The notes: generated by a model from the letters alone, not told the origin. A stretch of 64,000 nucleotides of DNA from Devosia geojensis (GCF_000969415.1 NZ_JZEX01000113.1:1-64000), one strand, 5' to 3'. Shown: positions 12,597 to 21,253, counted from the first letter of the stretch. A program made the numbers and translations.

Positions 12597-13838
12597 TCAG
12601 TCGGCCGACTCGATGATCGAGGCGTAGCGCTCGATGTAGGCGTCGACCGTGATGCTGTCGTCGCCCAGGAACTCGATGTTGAGGTCCTGGAGCTGCTGCT
12701 GGGTGTCGCTCGACAGGGCGAAGTCACCCGAAGGCAGCAGGCCGTTCTCGAGCAGGACCAGAGCCTTCTGCATGCAGGCGTTGGCCTGCGACAGATCGAT
12801 GTCGGTGCGGATCGGCATCGAGCCCTTCTTCAGGTTGAAGGCGAGCTGGGCTTCGGGCGAGATCAGGATCCTGGCGAGCTCGGTCTGGGCCTCGATCACC
12901 GCCGGATCCGTGCCTTCAGGCAGGACCGGGAAGTAGAAGGCGTCGCCGCCGCCGGTGAGCTGGTCGTTGAGGCCGAGGGCCGGCAGGCACTCGTAGTCCT
13001 CGCCCGGCACGCCGCCGGCGATCTGCAGGTCGCCCTGCAGCCAGTCGCCGTGGATGTTGCCGGCCGCCTCGCCCTCGAGGAGCTGGTTGCCGACGTCGGC
13101 GAAGGCGGGGACCATCGTCTCCGGAGAGACGACCTGGCGGATGCCGTCCAGGGCCTCGGCCACTTCGCGGAACTCGGGGCTGCGGACAGCCTCGACATCC
13201 TTGTCGCGGTTGATGGCGATGATGAGGTCGCTGCCGCCGATGCCGGCGAGCAGCACGCCCGGAATGCCCGCGAACGGCCAGCCAGTGGCAAGGCCGAACG
13301 GCAGGATGCCCGCTTCCTGGAGCGCCGGCCAGGAGGCCACATATTCGTCCCAGGTGGTCGGGACGGGCTGGCCGATCGTCTCATAGGCGGCGGTGGAGAG
13401 CCACAGCCAGTCCCAGGAGTGGATGTTGATCGGGAAGCAGTAGATGCGGCCCTCGTAGGTGCACGGCTCGAGGAGCGACTGATCAACGTAGAACTCGCTG
13501 ATGTTCATCTCTTCGGCGATGTCGGTGAGATCGCGCATCAGGCCGGCCTGGATGAGCTCCTCGGCGTCGCGGCCGGTGTTCATCTGGGTGGCGCCCATCG
13601 GGTCGCCGCCGATGATACGGCTGATGATCACCGGGTTGGCGCCGGTGCCCGAGCCGCCGAGAGCGCTATCCACCCAGGTGTGCCCGGTCTCTTCCTCGAA
13701 GACGCGGGCGAATTCGGCCACAGCCGCCGCCTCGCCCGCGGAGGTCCACCAGTGGGTGACTTCAAGCTCGGCCGCGTGGATGGCGGTTGAGCCAAGGAAA
13801 GCGGTCGCCATGGCGGCGACCACCGCAAATCTTTTCAT
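12597..13838 (-). CDS. ABC sugar importer, periplasmic substrate-binding protein
   Basis: A 413-residue secreted binding protein of the family-1 sugar type. The signal peptide is MKRFAVVAAMATAFLGSTA with cleavage expected after IHA. The mature part starts AELEVTHWWTSAGEAAAVAE, the usual opening of sugar-binding proteins. The ATG at 13838 has GGGAGG 7 nt upstream. An in-frame TTG five codons earlier is less likely. It is the first gene of the operon and is divergent from the LacI regulator, with two operator-like palindromes between them. Confidence 0.94.
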   Translation of the reverse strand: MKRFAVVAAMATAFLGSTAIHAAELEVTHWWTSAGEAAAVAEFARVFEEETGHTWVDSALGGSGTGANPVIISRIIGGDPMGATQMNTGRDAEELIQAGLMRDLTDIAEEMNISEFYVDQSLLEPCTYEGRIYCFPINIHSWDWLWLSTAAYETIGQPVPTTWDEYVASWPALQEAGILPFGLATGWPFAGIPGVLLAGIGGSDLIIAINRDKDVEAVRSPEFREVAEALDGIRQVVSPETMVPAFADVGNQLLEGEAAGNIHGDWLQGDLQIAGGVPGEDYECLPALGLNDQLTGGGDAFYFPVLPEGTDPAVIEAQTELARILISPEAQLAFNLKKGSMPIRTDIDLSQANACMQKALVLLENGLLPSGDFALSSDTQQQLQDLNIEFLGDDSITVDAYIERYASIIESAD

Positions 13839-13922
13839 AAGTAGTCCTCCCAACGTTCACTTGGAGCCAAGCGCTCCCGCGAAGCCGCCAGCCATCCTTC
13901 AGGATGCGTTTGTGCCGGCCGC

Positions 13923-13938
13923 ATGTAATCGATTGCAT
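13923..13938. promoter_or_regulatory. Operator 1 for the LacI-family regulator
   Basis: ATGTAATCGATTGCAT is a 16-bp near-perfect palindrome with one mismatched pair, centred on the CG of ATCGAT. This is typical of LacI-family operators. It lies in the 217-bp divergent region, 85 bp upstream of the binding-protein start. Confidence 0.65.
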
Positions 13939-13957
13939 TTATCCGTCCAATACCCTC

Positions 13958-13971
13958 TGCAATCGATTTCA
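13958..13971. promoter_or_regulatory. Operator 2 for the LacI-family regulator
   Basis: TGCAATCGATTTCA has the same core as operator 1, again with a single mismatched pair. The two centres are 34 bp apart, about three helical turns. Two like sites on one face of the helix would suit cooperative repression of both divergent promoters. Confidence 0.65.
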
Positions 13972-14055
13972 TGAGTTTCAGCCAGTTGTTGCGCTTCTGT
14001 CAAGATCGATTTATTCAATTCCAGTTTCCTGACAGCGAGAGGGGCGCTGGCAGCC

Positions 14056-15120
14056 ATGACGGTGACCAGAAAATCACCGACAATTCAAGATGTTGCGCGT
14101 GAAGCCGGAGTTTCCACGGCAACGGTGAGCCGTGCGCTGTCGACGCCCGATCGCGTTTCGCAGGCCACCCGCGAGCGCATCGAGGCGGCGATCGCGGCCA
14201 CCGGTTACACGCTCAACCAGGCCGCCCGCTCGCTGCGCCGTCAGCGCGCGGGCACCATCGTCATGGCCATACCGAACGCGGGGAACCCCTACTATTCGTC
14301 CATCCTCGACTCGGTGCTGGCCGAGGCCAGCTCGCGCGGCTACGGCGTGCTGGTCTCCAACCGCGTCCAGGGCGATCCGACGGTGTGGCTGCGCGACTAC
14401 TTCCAGTCGAGCCGCGCCGACGGGCTGCTGCTCTTCGACCTGACGCTCGACATCGCCAGCATGCGCCGCTTCATGACCGAGCACGGGAACCTGCCCATCG
14501 TCGTCGTCGGCGACGAGATGGTCGAGCCAGGGATCAACCTGGTGACGAGCGACAACCGCGAGGCGACCGGCCGGGCCGTCGAGCACCTCGTCGGTTTGGG
14601 GCATCGCAACATCGGGTTCGTGACCGGCCCGACCATGCACGACTACCCCAACGAGCGCCTGCTGGGATTCCGCCAGGCGATGGGCCGCAACGGGCTGCCG
14701 CTGCGCGAGGACTGGATCATTCCCGGCGATCACCGGATGGACAGCGGCTACCGCGCCGGTTCGGCATTCCTCACGCTTGCCGAGCGGCCGACGGCGATGG
14801 TCTGCGCGAACGACGAGATGGCCATCGGCTTCATTTCGCGCGTGCAGCAGGCCGGGCTGCGCTGCCCTCAGGACGTTTCGGTGATCGGGTTCGACGATAC
14901 CGACATGGCCCAGTACGTCTCGCCACCGCTGACCACCATGCGCCAGAAGCGCGCCGAGCTCGGCGCCATCAGCACGGCGGCGTTGCTCGACATCGTCGAG
15001 GGCATGCGCGATCCGGCAAAACCGGTGCGAATCATCCTGCGCTGCGACCTGGTGGTGCGGTCGAGCACGGCCCCCCTTCCCGGCGCGGCGGAGGCCCCTG
15101 CCCCGCGCCTGCGCCGCTGA
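14056..15120 (+). CDS. LacI family transcriptional regulator
   Basis: A 354-residue repressor. The N-terminal helix-turn-helix is at residues 8-30 (TIQDVAREAGVSTATVSRAL). The hinge with NQAARSLRR is near residue 55. The periplasmic-binding-protein-like effector domain starts GTIVMAIPNAGNPYYSSILD, and IGFDDTDMAQYVSPPLTTM is the usual C-terminal signature. It probably controls the divergent sugar operon and itself through the two ATCGAT operators. The effector is presumably the imported sugar or a metabolite of it. Confidence 0.95.
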   Translation: MTVTRKSPTIQDVAREAGVSTATVSRALSTPDRVSQATRERIEAAIAATGYTLNQAARSLRRQRAGTIVMAIPNAGNPYYSSILDSVLAEASSRGYGVLVSNRVQGDPTVWLRDYFQSSRADGLLLFDLTLDIASMRRFMTEHGNLPIVVVGDEMVEPGINLVTSDNREATGRAVEHLVGLGHRNIGFVTGPTMHDYPNERLLGFRQAMGRNGLPLREDWIIPGDHRMDSGYRAGSAFLTLAERPTAMVCANDEMAIGFISRVQQAGLRCPQDVSVIGFDDTDMAQYVSPPLTTMRQKRAELGAISTAALLDIVEGMRDPAKPVRIILRCDLVVRSSTAPLPGAAEAPAPRLRR

Positions 15121-15187
15121 CGCGGCTGCATCACAAGGGTTGGGTTGCGCCCGCGCTTGCGGTAAAGGAAGCGCAGCGCTCCGCTAT

Positions 15188-15264
15188 GGTCCCGTAGCTC
15201 AGCTGGATAGAGCAGCAGCCTTCTAAGCTGTTGGTCGCAGGTTCGAGTCCTGCCGGGATCGCCA
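15188..15264 (+). tRNA. tRNA-Arg (anticodon TCT)
   Basis: A complete 77-nt cloverleaf. The acceptor GGTCCCG pairs with CGGGATC. The D-arm is GCTC/GAGC and the anticodon stem is GCAGC/GCTGT, with loop CTTCTAA giving TCT at 15222-15224. The T-arm is GCAGG/CCTGC around TTCGAGT. The discriminator G and an encoded CCA end the gene at 15264. Confidence 0.96.
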
Positions 15265-15306
15265 TCCATCGCGTTTCGCCGCGCCGGCGGCCTCGAGGGA
15301 AAGAAC

Positions 15307-16167
15307 GTGAACGACCAGCCATCCAGCACACCCGTGGCGTCGCATGCGAGCGCATCGGCCCGTCCGATGGCCAGGGTCAGCCTCAAGTGGGGCATGGTCG
15401 AAGCCGGCCCGCTCTCGATCCTCGAGAAATTCCAACTCCTGAAGGACCTGGGATTCGACGGAGTGGAGCTGGATTCCCCCAACGATCTGCCGCTCGACGA
15501 GGTGATCGAGGCGCGCGACAGGACGGGGCTTGCCATTCCCGGCGTCGTCAACTCCAGGCACTGGAAGGTTCCGTTGACCGATCCCGATCCGGCGGTGCGC
15601 GCGGCGTGCGTCGAGTCGATGGTCACCGCCCTCCATGATGCGAAGCGCTGTGGCGCCAGCACCGTCCTTCTGGTGCCGGGGGTCGTCAACGCCACCACGA
15701 GCTATGCCCAGGCCTACGACCGCGCGATCGAGGAGATCAGCAAGCTCGTTCCCCACGCCGAGGAGACGGGTGTCGCGATCGCCCTGGAGAACGTGTGGAA
15801 CGATTTCCTGCTGAGCCCTCTGGAAGCCGCCCGCTTCGTCGATGCGTTCGACCATCCGCTGATCGGCTGGTATTTCGACGTCGGCAATGTGCTGCGCTAC
15901 GGACGGCCCGCCCACTGGATCGAGGCGCTGGGCCATCGAATCCTCAAGGTCGACGTCAAGGAGTTCAGCCTTGCCAGGATGAACGCCGAAGGCCCGTGGA
16001 AGGGGTTCGAGGTGGAGCTGGGCGACGGGGATTGCGACTGGCCGGCCGTCAACAGGGCGCTCGCCGGTATCGGCTATTCCGGCTGGGTGTCCGCTGAGGT
16101 GCCGGGAGGGGACCGCGACCGCTTGGCCGCGATCCGGGAGCGGATGGCAAAGATCGCCGCGGCCTGA
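15307..16167 (+). CDS. Sugar phosphate isomerase/epimerase family protein (TIM barrel)
   Basis: A 286-residue TIM-barrel protein. Ligand motifs are IALENVWNDF, GWYFDVGNVL, ILKVDVKEF and SAEVPGGDRD. The position that is usually His in the third motif appears replaced (KVDVKE), which may alter metal binding. The GTG start has GAGGGA 6 nt upstream. An ATG at 15367 would remove a low-complexity 20-residue N-terminus but has no ribosome-binding site. It lies 42 bp after tRNA-Arg and converges on the next TIM-barrel gene. Confidence 0.85.
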   Translation: MNDQPSSTPVASHASASARPMARVSLKWGMVEAGPLSILEKFQLLKDLGFDGVELDSPNDLPLDEVIEARDRTGLAIPGVVNSRHWKVPLTDPDPAVRAACVESMVTALHDAKRCGASTVLLVPGVVNATTSYAQAYDRAIEEISKLVPHAEETGVAIALENVWNDFLLSPLEAARFVDAFDHPLIGWYFDVGNVLRYGRPAHWIEALGHRILKVDVKEFSLARMNAEGPWKGFEVELGDGDCDWPAVNRALAGIGYSGWVSAEVPGGDRDRLAAIRERMAKIAAA

Positions 16168-16170
16168 GCT

Positions 16171-17061
16171 CTAGCCGGCCACTTCGGCGAACAGCCGGCG
16201 GATATTGGAGAGGCCGGTCTCGCAGGCGAACAGCGACGGCTCGTTGCCCTCGAATTCGAGCGAGACGAAGCCGTCGAATCCCGAATCGACGACGCTCTTG
16301 ACGAGTGCCGGGGCATCGAGGTCCCCGAAGCCGAAGATCGAGCCGAGGATGTACTGGCCGCCCACGGTTTCCAGCCACCCGGGACCTGGACGGTGATGGC
16401 GGACGTAAAAGTCCTTGAGGTGCACGACGCTGGCATGCGGCAGGCAGGCGCGGGTGGCGATCAGGGGATCCTCGTCGACGCAGAGGAAATTGCCGACGTC
16501 CACGGTCAGACGGAAATTGGGCAGGTCGACCGCGTGCAACAGGCGGCGGATCCGCTCGCTGGAGTTCATGAAGAACCCGTGGTCTTCAACGCTCGTCGTC
16601 ACGCCGTAGCGGCCGGCGAAGGTCGCGATCTCGTGGCACGCTTCGGCAATGCCGGCAAACTCGCGCTCGAGTTCGGCGATGTCGTTGAGCCGGCGGGACC
16701 AGGTCACCACGTCGTGCCTCAGGAAGCGCGCGCCCAGCCGGTCGCAAAGCTCGATGTAGCGCTTGACGCGCTCGATCTGCTCGCGCCGTTCGTCCGGGCC
16801 GATGTCGATGAAGTTCGCGCCGATGCAAAGGCCCGAGACGACGATGCCGGTTTCGCGCACCGCGGCTTCGATGCGCTCGACGGTTTCGACATCCTTGCCG
16901 AGCTCGTGATTGGCGTCGGCGCCGGCAGGCGCGAGCGTGAAGGCGGCGATCTCGACGTGCTCGCCTTCCTGGGCCTTCACCCAGCGGAACATGTCCTCGA
17001 TGCTCAGCGAACCATCCTTGAGGAGCGGAAAGAAACTGTAGGAACTCAGTCCGAGCTGCAT
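16171..17061 (-). CDS. Sugar phosphate isomerase/epimerase family protein (TIM barrel)
   Basis: A 296-residue TIM-barrel protein starting MQLGLSSYSFFPLLKDG. Metal-ligand motifs are TTSVEDHGFF, LTVDVGNFLC, VVHLKDFYVRH and SLEFEGNEPS, all intact. It converges tail to tail with the barrel gene at 15307 (3 bp between stops) and is divergent from the GMC oxidoreductase. Its likely role is isomerisation, epimerisation or elimination on a keto-sugar made by that flavoprotein or by a Gfo/Idh/MocA enzyme. Confidence 0.88.
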   Translation of the reverse strand: MQLGLSSYSFFPLLKDGSLSIEDMFRWVKAQEGEHVEIAAFTLAPAGADANHELGKDVETVERIEAAVRETGIVVSGLCIGANFIDIGPDERREQIERVKRYIELCDRLGARFLRHDVVTWSRRLNDIAELEREFAGIAEACHEIATFAGRYGVTTSVEDHGFFMNSSERIRRLLHAVDLPNFRLTVDVGNFLCVDEDPLIATRACLPHASVVHLKDFYVRHHRPGPGWLETVGGQYILGSIFGFGDLDAPALVKSVVDSGFDGFVSLEFEGNEPSLFACETGLSNIRRLFAEVAG

Positions 17062-17166
17062 GGGGCCTCCTGATCAGCGGTCGCGGCATCATCGGAGAGG
17101 CCGGTCCGAACTGTCAACGAGGGGCGGATGGAAGTTGCTATTGACAAGAGAGGCAACGTGTTTTCC

Positions 17167-17185
17167 CATCTGGTATTAGATTGGT
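17167..17185. promoter_or_regulatory. Possible operator in the divergent TIM-barrel/GMC region
   Basis: CCATCTGGTATTAGATTGG is an imperfect inverted repeat (CCAxTCT with AGATxGG arms). It is 24 bp upstream of the GMC start, in the 147-bp divergent spacer. No matching regulator gene is adjacent, so this is tentative. Confidence 0.25.
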
Positions 17186-17208
17186 AGTCAGCAGCAGGCC
17201 TTCCTGAA

Positions 17209-18702
17209 ATGATCGACCAGAACGCCGATGTCGTGATCGTGGGCAGCGGTCCGACGGGTTCCGCATACGCGCGGATCATCCGCCGCGATTGGCCCGAAGC
17301 CCGTATCCTGATGGTCGAGGCCGGTCCGCAGATCTTGCCCGAAATCGGCGGGCACCTGGACAATGTGCTCGATCTCGACAAGCGCGCCGAACTCGAAATC
17401 CTCGCCCAGGGCGGCGACCGCAGTCCGCGCCTCTCGATCAGCAAGGAAGAATGGGAAGCCCGCCGCGCCGGCGGTTTTGACGCGTCTCTACTCCGCCGCT
17501 CCGGCCTTTTCATTGCCAATGAAGGCGACGACGGCGATGGGCTCTTTGCCGGCTTTTCCGCCGCCAATGTCGGCGGCATGGGCACCAAATGGTCGACCGG
17601 CACGCCGACCCCGTCCCAGGCCGAGCGTGTCCCCTTCATCGCCGCGGACGAACTTGACGCAGCCCTGCGCGTCGCCGAAGGCCTGCTCGGCACCCACAAG
17701 GACCCGCGCGGCCCCGACCCCATTGCCGCCGCCATGCGCGAGCGCCTTGGCGCCGCATTCAACCCCGGCCGCTCGCCCGACCGCTTCGTCCAGCCCATGC
17801 CCATGGCCGCCACGCCCGGCCCCAACGGCCCCCGCTGGCACGGCACCGACGTCATCCTCGGCGACCTCGTGAAAGAGCCGGACACGAGCTTCCGCATTCT
17901 GGCCGAAACCACCTGCCGCAGGATCAATCATGACAACGGCCGCGCCACAGGCGTGGTTCTGGCCCGCACCGGCGAAGACGCGACCTGGACCCTTTCCGCC
18001 GGCACCGTCATCGTCGCCTGCGATGCTCTCCACACCCCGCAATTGCTGCACGCCTCGGGCATCCGCCCGGCCGCGCTGGGGCGCTATATCAACGATCATT
18101 ACATCGTCTCGCAGATCGCCGAACTCGACACCGATGTGCCGATGCGGGCGATGAGCTGGATTCCAGCCACCAATGAACTGCCTTTCTCGGTCACCATTGC
18201 GCCAGCGAGCCTCCACACCATGCCGAAATCTTCCGAGCTGGGCGGCCAGCCCATCGGCATGGGCGTCTTCTGCCCGGCCGATATCGACGAGAAAAACCAC
18301 GTTGCTTTCGACGATGCCAAACTCGACTGGCGCGGCCTGCCCGCCATTTCCATCCGCTGGACCCAGTCCGAGGGCGATAGGGAGCGCCTCGAATGGGCCA
18401 AGCAAACAGCCCTCAAGGTCGCCGAAATCATTGGCCGGCCCGCCCCTGGCTTTGCTACCTTCGTGCAGCCCGTCGGCAGTTCCCTGCACTATCAGGGCAC
18501 GGTCCGGATGGGCGAGAGGGATGACGGCACCAGCGTCTGCGACCGCAATAGCCGCGTCTGGGGGTTCGATAATCTCTATGTCGCGGGCAATGGCGTCATC
18601 CCCACCGTGACCGCCACCAATCCGACGCTGTATTCGGTTGCCCTCGCCACCTTCGGCGCGCGCCAGGTCGCCCGCGAAGGGCGCCAGCGCCAGGCCGCCT
18701 GA
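17209..18702 (+). CDS. GMC family oxidoreductase (pyranose-oxidase-like flavoprotein)
   Basis: A 497-residue FAD enzyme. The dinucleotide-binding motif VVIVGSGPTGSAYARI is at residues 8-23, followed by the FAD ribose Glu in LMVEAGP. The GMC C-terminal signature SSLHYQGTVRMG holds the catalytic His (about residue 427), and TVTATNPTLYS holds the partner Asn (about 471). Length and this His/Asn pair fit the pyranose oxidase branch, whose bacterial members oxidise sugar or glycoside hydroxyls at C2 or C3. No signal peptide is present, so it is cytoplasmic. Its codon use favours GAA for Glu, unlike its GAG-rich neighbours. It is followed 18 bp later by a Gfo/Idh/MocA dehydrogenase. Confidence 0.9.
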   Translation: MIDQNADVVIVGSGPTGSAYARIIRRDWPEARILMVEAGPQILPEIGGHLDNVLDLDKRAELEILAQGGDRSPRLSISKEEWEARRAGGFDASLLRRSGLFIANEGDDGDGLFAGFSAANVGGMGTKWSTGTPTPSQAERVPFIAADELDAALRVAEGLLGTHKDPRGPDPIAAAMRERLGAAFNPGRSPDRFVQPMPMAATPGPNGPRWHGTDVILGDLVKEPDTSFRILAETTCRRINHDNGRATGVVLARTGEDATWTLSAGTVIVACDALHTPQLLHASGIRPAALGRYINDHYIVSQIAELDTDVPMRAMSWIPATNELPFSVTIAPASLHTMPKSSELGGQPIGMGVFCPADIDEKNHVAFDDAKLDWRGLPAISIRWTQSEGDRERLEWAKQTALKVAEIIGRPAPGFATFVQPVGSSLHYQGTVRMGERDDGTSVCDRNSRVWGFDNLYVAGNGVIPTVTATNPTLYSVALATFGARQVAREGRQRQAA

Positions 18703-18720
18703 GCCCTCGATACGAACGGA

Positions 18721-19788
18721 ATGAATTCTATGCCAGAAAAGCGATTGTCGGTGCTGGTCGTCGGGCTCGGCCAGATGGGTCGCAGCCATGCGCTGGCCTA
18801 TCACACCCACCCCGGCTTCGAGATCGCCGGGCTCGTCAACCGGTCGACGCCGGCGCTGCCGGACGAGCTGGCGGGATATCCGCTGCGCAATCAGTATCTG
18901 GAGGCGCTCGCCGAGTTCTCCCCCGACGTCGTGTCGATCGCGACGCATACCGACGTGCATGCCGACTACGCGGTGGCCGCGCTCGAGCGGGGCGCCCACG
19001 TCTTCGTCGAAAAACCCCTGGCGGCCAATGTGCGCGATGCCGAGCGGGTGGTGGCGGCGGCCAAGGCCAACGGGCGCAAGCTCGTCATCGGCTACATCCT
19101 GCGGCATCACCCTTCATGGATGCGGCTGATCGAGGAGGCGCGCGATCTCGGCGGGCCCTATGTCTTCCGCATGAACCTCAACCAGCAGTCGCACGGGAAT
19201 GCCTGGAGCATCCATAAGTCGATCATGCAGACGACGTCGCCGATCGTCGATTGCGGCGTCCACTATGTCGACGTCATGTGCCAGATCACCGATTCCCGGC
19301 CCGTCGAGGTGCGCGGCATGGGCGTTCCCCTCGCCAGCGGCCTGCCGGCCGGCATGTACAACTACGGCCACTTCCAGGTGCTGTTCGAGGACGGGAGCGT
19401 CGGCTGGTACGAGGCGGGCTGGGGCCCGATGATGTCGGAGACGGCGTTCTTCGTAAAGGACGTGATCTCGCCGCGCGGGGCCGTTTCCATCGTGATGTCG
19501 GAAGGCGCCGACTCGGCGAGCCTCGACGCGCATACCCAGACCTCGCGCCTGCTGGTGCACCGCGCCGAAACCGATGCCGCCGGCGCGTTCCGGCAGCCCG
19601 ACCAGTGGCTGGACATGGCCGGCGAGCCGGGGCACCAGGCGCTGTGCGACCGCGAGCAGGATTTCGTCTACCGCGCGGTGACGGAGGACATGGACCTCAC
19701 CCGCCACATGGACGACGCCGTGACGTCGCTGCGGATTTGCCTCGCGGCCGACGAGAGCGTGCGGACGGGCCTTGCCGTGCGTCTCTAG
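18721..19788 (+). CDS. Gfo/Idh/MocA family oxidoreductase
   Basis: A 355-residue NAD(P)-dependent dehydrogenase. The Rossmann motif is VVGLGQMGRSHALAYH, the catalytic lysine motif is VEKPLAANVRDAE near residue 98, and the C-terminal domain has DCGVHYVDVM. Two ATG codons are possible (18721 and 18730). The second has a better-spaced GGA. It follows the GMC gene by 18 bp, so the two likely act on the same sugar, for example reducing a keto group back after a barrel-enzyme step. Confidence 0.9.
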   Translation: MNSMPEKRLSVLVVGLGQMGRSHALAYHTHPGFEIAGLVNRSTPALPDELAGYPLRNQYLEALAEFSPDVVSIATHTDVHADYAVAALERGAHVFVEKPLAANVRDAERVVAAAKANGRKLVIGYILRHHPSWMRLIEEARDLGGPYVFRMNLNQQSHGNAWSIHKSIMQTTSPIVDCGVHYVDVMCQITDSRPVEVRGMGVPLASGLPAGMYNYGHFQVLFEDGSVGWYEAGWGPMMSETAFFVKDVISPRGAVSIVMSEGADSASLDAHTQTSRLLVHRAETDAAGAFRQPDQWLDMAGEPGHQALCDREQDFVYRAVTEDMDLTRHMDDAVTSLRICLAADESVRTGLAVRL

Positions 19789-19810
19789 GGGGCTTTCAGG
19801 AATAGTGGCT

Positions 19811-19975
19811 CCACCCACCGGCTGTCATCCCGGCGAAGACCGGGATCCAGCCCTGATGTCATCCACGCTCACTGAGAGAGCTGCTTAAGGCTTCCGTGCC
19901 CCATTCACACACCTTGCGGCTGGCGAGCCGTCTCAGGATGGGCCCCGGCCTTCGCCGGGGTGACATCGTGGGGTG
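19811..19975. repeat. Repeat family A, copy 2
   Basis: The left module (CTGTCATCCCGGCGAAGACC, then GGGATCCAG) starts at about 19821. The right module runs from CCCCATTCACAC at 19899 to CGCCGGGGTGACATCG near 19970. The right module is about 85 percent identical by eye to 251-320. It fills most of the 203-bp gap between two convergent genes. Confidence 0.8.
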
Positions 19976-19991
19976 AACGACCCGCAGCCCC

Positions 19992-20981
19992 CTACCCAGC
20001 CATGGCGAGGATCGGGCCGTCGAGGAGCTGCATCAGCTCGCCGAAGTAGCCCTCCGAGCGGGCGGGCAGCGTCGGGTCGGAGGTGATGGCGACGGCCAGT
20101 GCGCGCTCCGGATGCGCCGCGATGATCTGCCCGCCATAGCCGCGCGCCAGGGCAAAGCCGGTGTCCGAGAGGAACCAGCCATACCCGTACTGCATCCCGG
20201 AAAAGGGCGAGCGGACCCGGGGCGCGAGCGAAGCGGTCATCCAGTTGGCGGAGACCACCTGCTCCCCCTCGTAACGGCCCTCGTCGCGCAGCATGACGGC
20301 GAGCTTGAGCATCGCCCTCGGGGTCAGCGCCATCTCGTTGCCGCCGAGATAGTAGCCCTGCGGGTCGCGGGTCCAGGGCGAAACCTCGAAATCCATGACG
20401 GCGCCGAGCCGGCTGCGGGCCTGGGCGAGCAGGCTCTCCCCTGTCGCCTCGACGAGCGCGGCGCCGAGGATGTGGGTGGTGCCGGTTGAATAGAGCATGC
20501 GGCTGCCAGGAGCTGCGACCATGGGACGGCGCAGGGCATCCGCCAGCCAGTTGCTCGAACTGATCCAGCTGCCGTAGTTCGGCCCTGAGGTCGGCTCGAG
20601 CCCCGCCTGCAGGCTGGCCAGATCCGCCATGGTGATATCGGCGGCACCGAGCGTGGCATCGGATGGGATGATTCCGGGCGCCACGTCGCCGAGACGCGCA
20701 TCGACGCCGGTGATCTCGCCTCGGTCAATGGCGACCCCGAGCAGCAGCGCCACGACGCTCTTCGCGCAGGACTTGATGTTGGCCGGGCCATCCAGTCCCG
20801 CTCCGCGCGGAGCCTGGGCGAACAGCACCTCGTCGCCGCGCTGCACCTGCAGCGAGTGCAACTGCGTCATGCCGTCGATGGTGCTGCTCAGATCATCGAC
20901 CGCCTGGGCGTGGGCGCGGTGAACGAAGGGGACTGCCAGACCGCCTGCAAGCAGGGCGGTGAAGCTGCGGCGTGTGACCAT
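19992..20981 (-). CDS. Serine hydrolase (class C beta-lactamase/CubicO family)
   Basis: A 329-residue secreted hydrolase. The signal peptide MVTRRSFTALLAGGLAVPFV has a twin-arginine-like start (TRRSF). The nucleophile motif SxxK is SCAK near residue 67, followed by SVVALLLG. The C-terminal YGYGWFLSD is a common feature of this family. Family members include esterases, D-aminopeptidases and penicillin-binding-like enzymes. The substrate is unknown and true beta-lactamase activity should not be assumed. GAGG lies 6 nt before the ATG. It is monocistronic. Confidence 0.85.
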   Translation of the reverse strand: MVTRRSFTALLAGGLAVPFVHRAHAQAVDDLSSTIDGMTQLHSLQVQRGDEVLFAQAPRGAGLDGPANIKSCAKSVVALLLGVAIDRGEITGVDARLGDVAPGIIPSDATLGAADITMADLASLQAGLEPTSGPNYGSWISSSNWLADALRRPMVAAPGSRMLYSTGTTHILGAALVEATGESLLAQARSRLGAVMDFEVSPWTRDPQGYYLGGNEMALTPRAMLKLAVMLRDEGRYEGEQVVSANWMTASLAPRVRSPFSGMQYGYGWFLSDTGFALARGYGGQIIAAHPERALAVAITSDPTLPARSEGYFGELMQLLDGPILAMAG

Positions 20982-21112
20982 TTGAGCCTCATCGAATCGG
21001 AAACCATGGCGCCCGTCGCGGACCGCCAGCCGGAGGTTGCCGGCCAGTTCGCGGCAAAAAACCGGCGGATATGCTGACGTTTACGTGATGGTGAGCCGGT
21101 GGGCCGCGGCGT

Positions 21113-21253
21113 TCAGCCGACGAGGGAGGCGAGCCAGAACAGAGACCAGAAGAAGGCCCAGGACAACCCTGCCAATGCCGCGATGACCAGCAGCCGGCGC
21201 TGCACGAAGAAATCGGCAGTTGCGCTCAGCCACTCCAGCAGGGTCCGATGCAT
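21113..21253 (-). CDS. Predicted 46-residue membrane peptide (hypothetical)
   Basis: An ORF starting MHRTLLEWLSATADFFVQRR. Its second half is strongly hydrophobic and Trp-rich (IAALAGLSWAFFWSLFWLA), fitting one membrane helix after a basic RR. A GGAG lies 13 nt upstream, which is rather far. The open frame continues to 21382, but the extra part looks non-coding. The hydrophobic composition is unusual for random GC-rich sequence, which is the only support. The function is unknown. Confidence 0.35.
   Translation of the reverse strand: MHRTLLEWLSATADFFVQRRLLVIAALAGLSWAFFWSLFWLASLVG

Noticed and set aside
15188-15264. tRNA-Arg as an attachment site of an integrated element
   Set aside because: tRNA-Arg(TCT) genes are common integration sites, but no integrase gene and no repeated tRNA 3' end were found in the window.
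17488-19110. 540-codon open frame opposite the GMC and Gfo/Idh/MocA genes
   Set aside because: It crosses the boundary of two real genes and has no domain signature.
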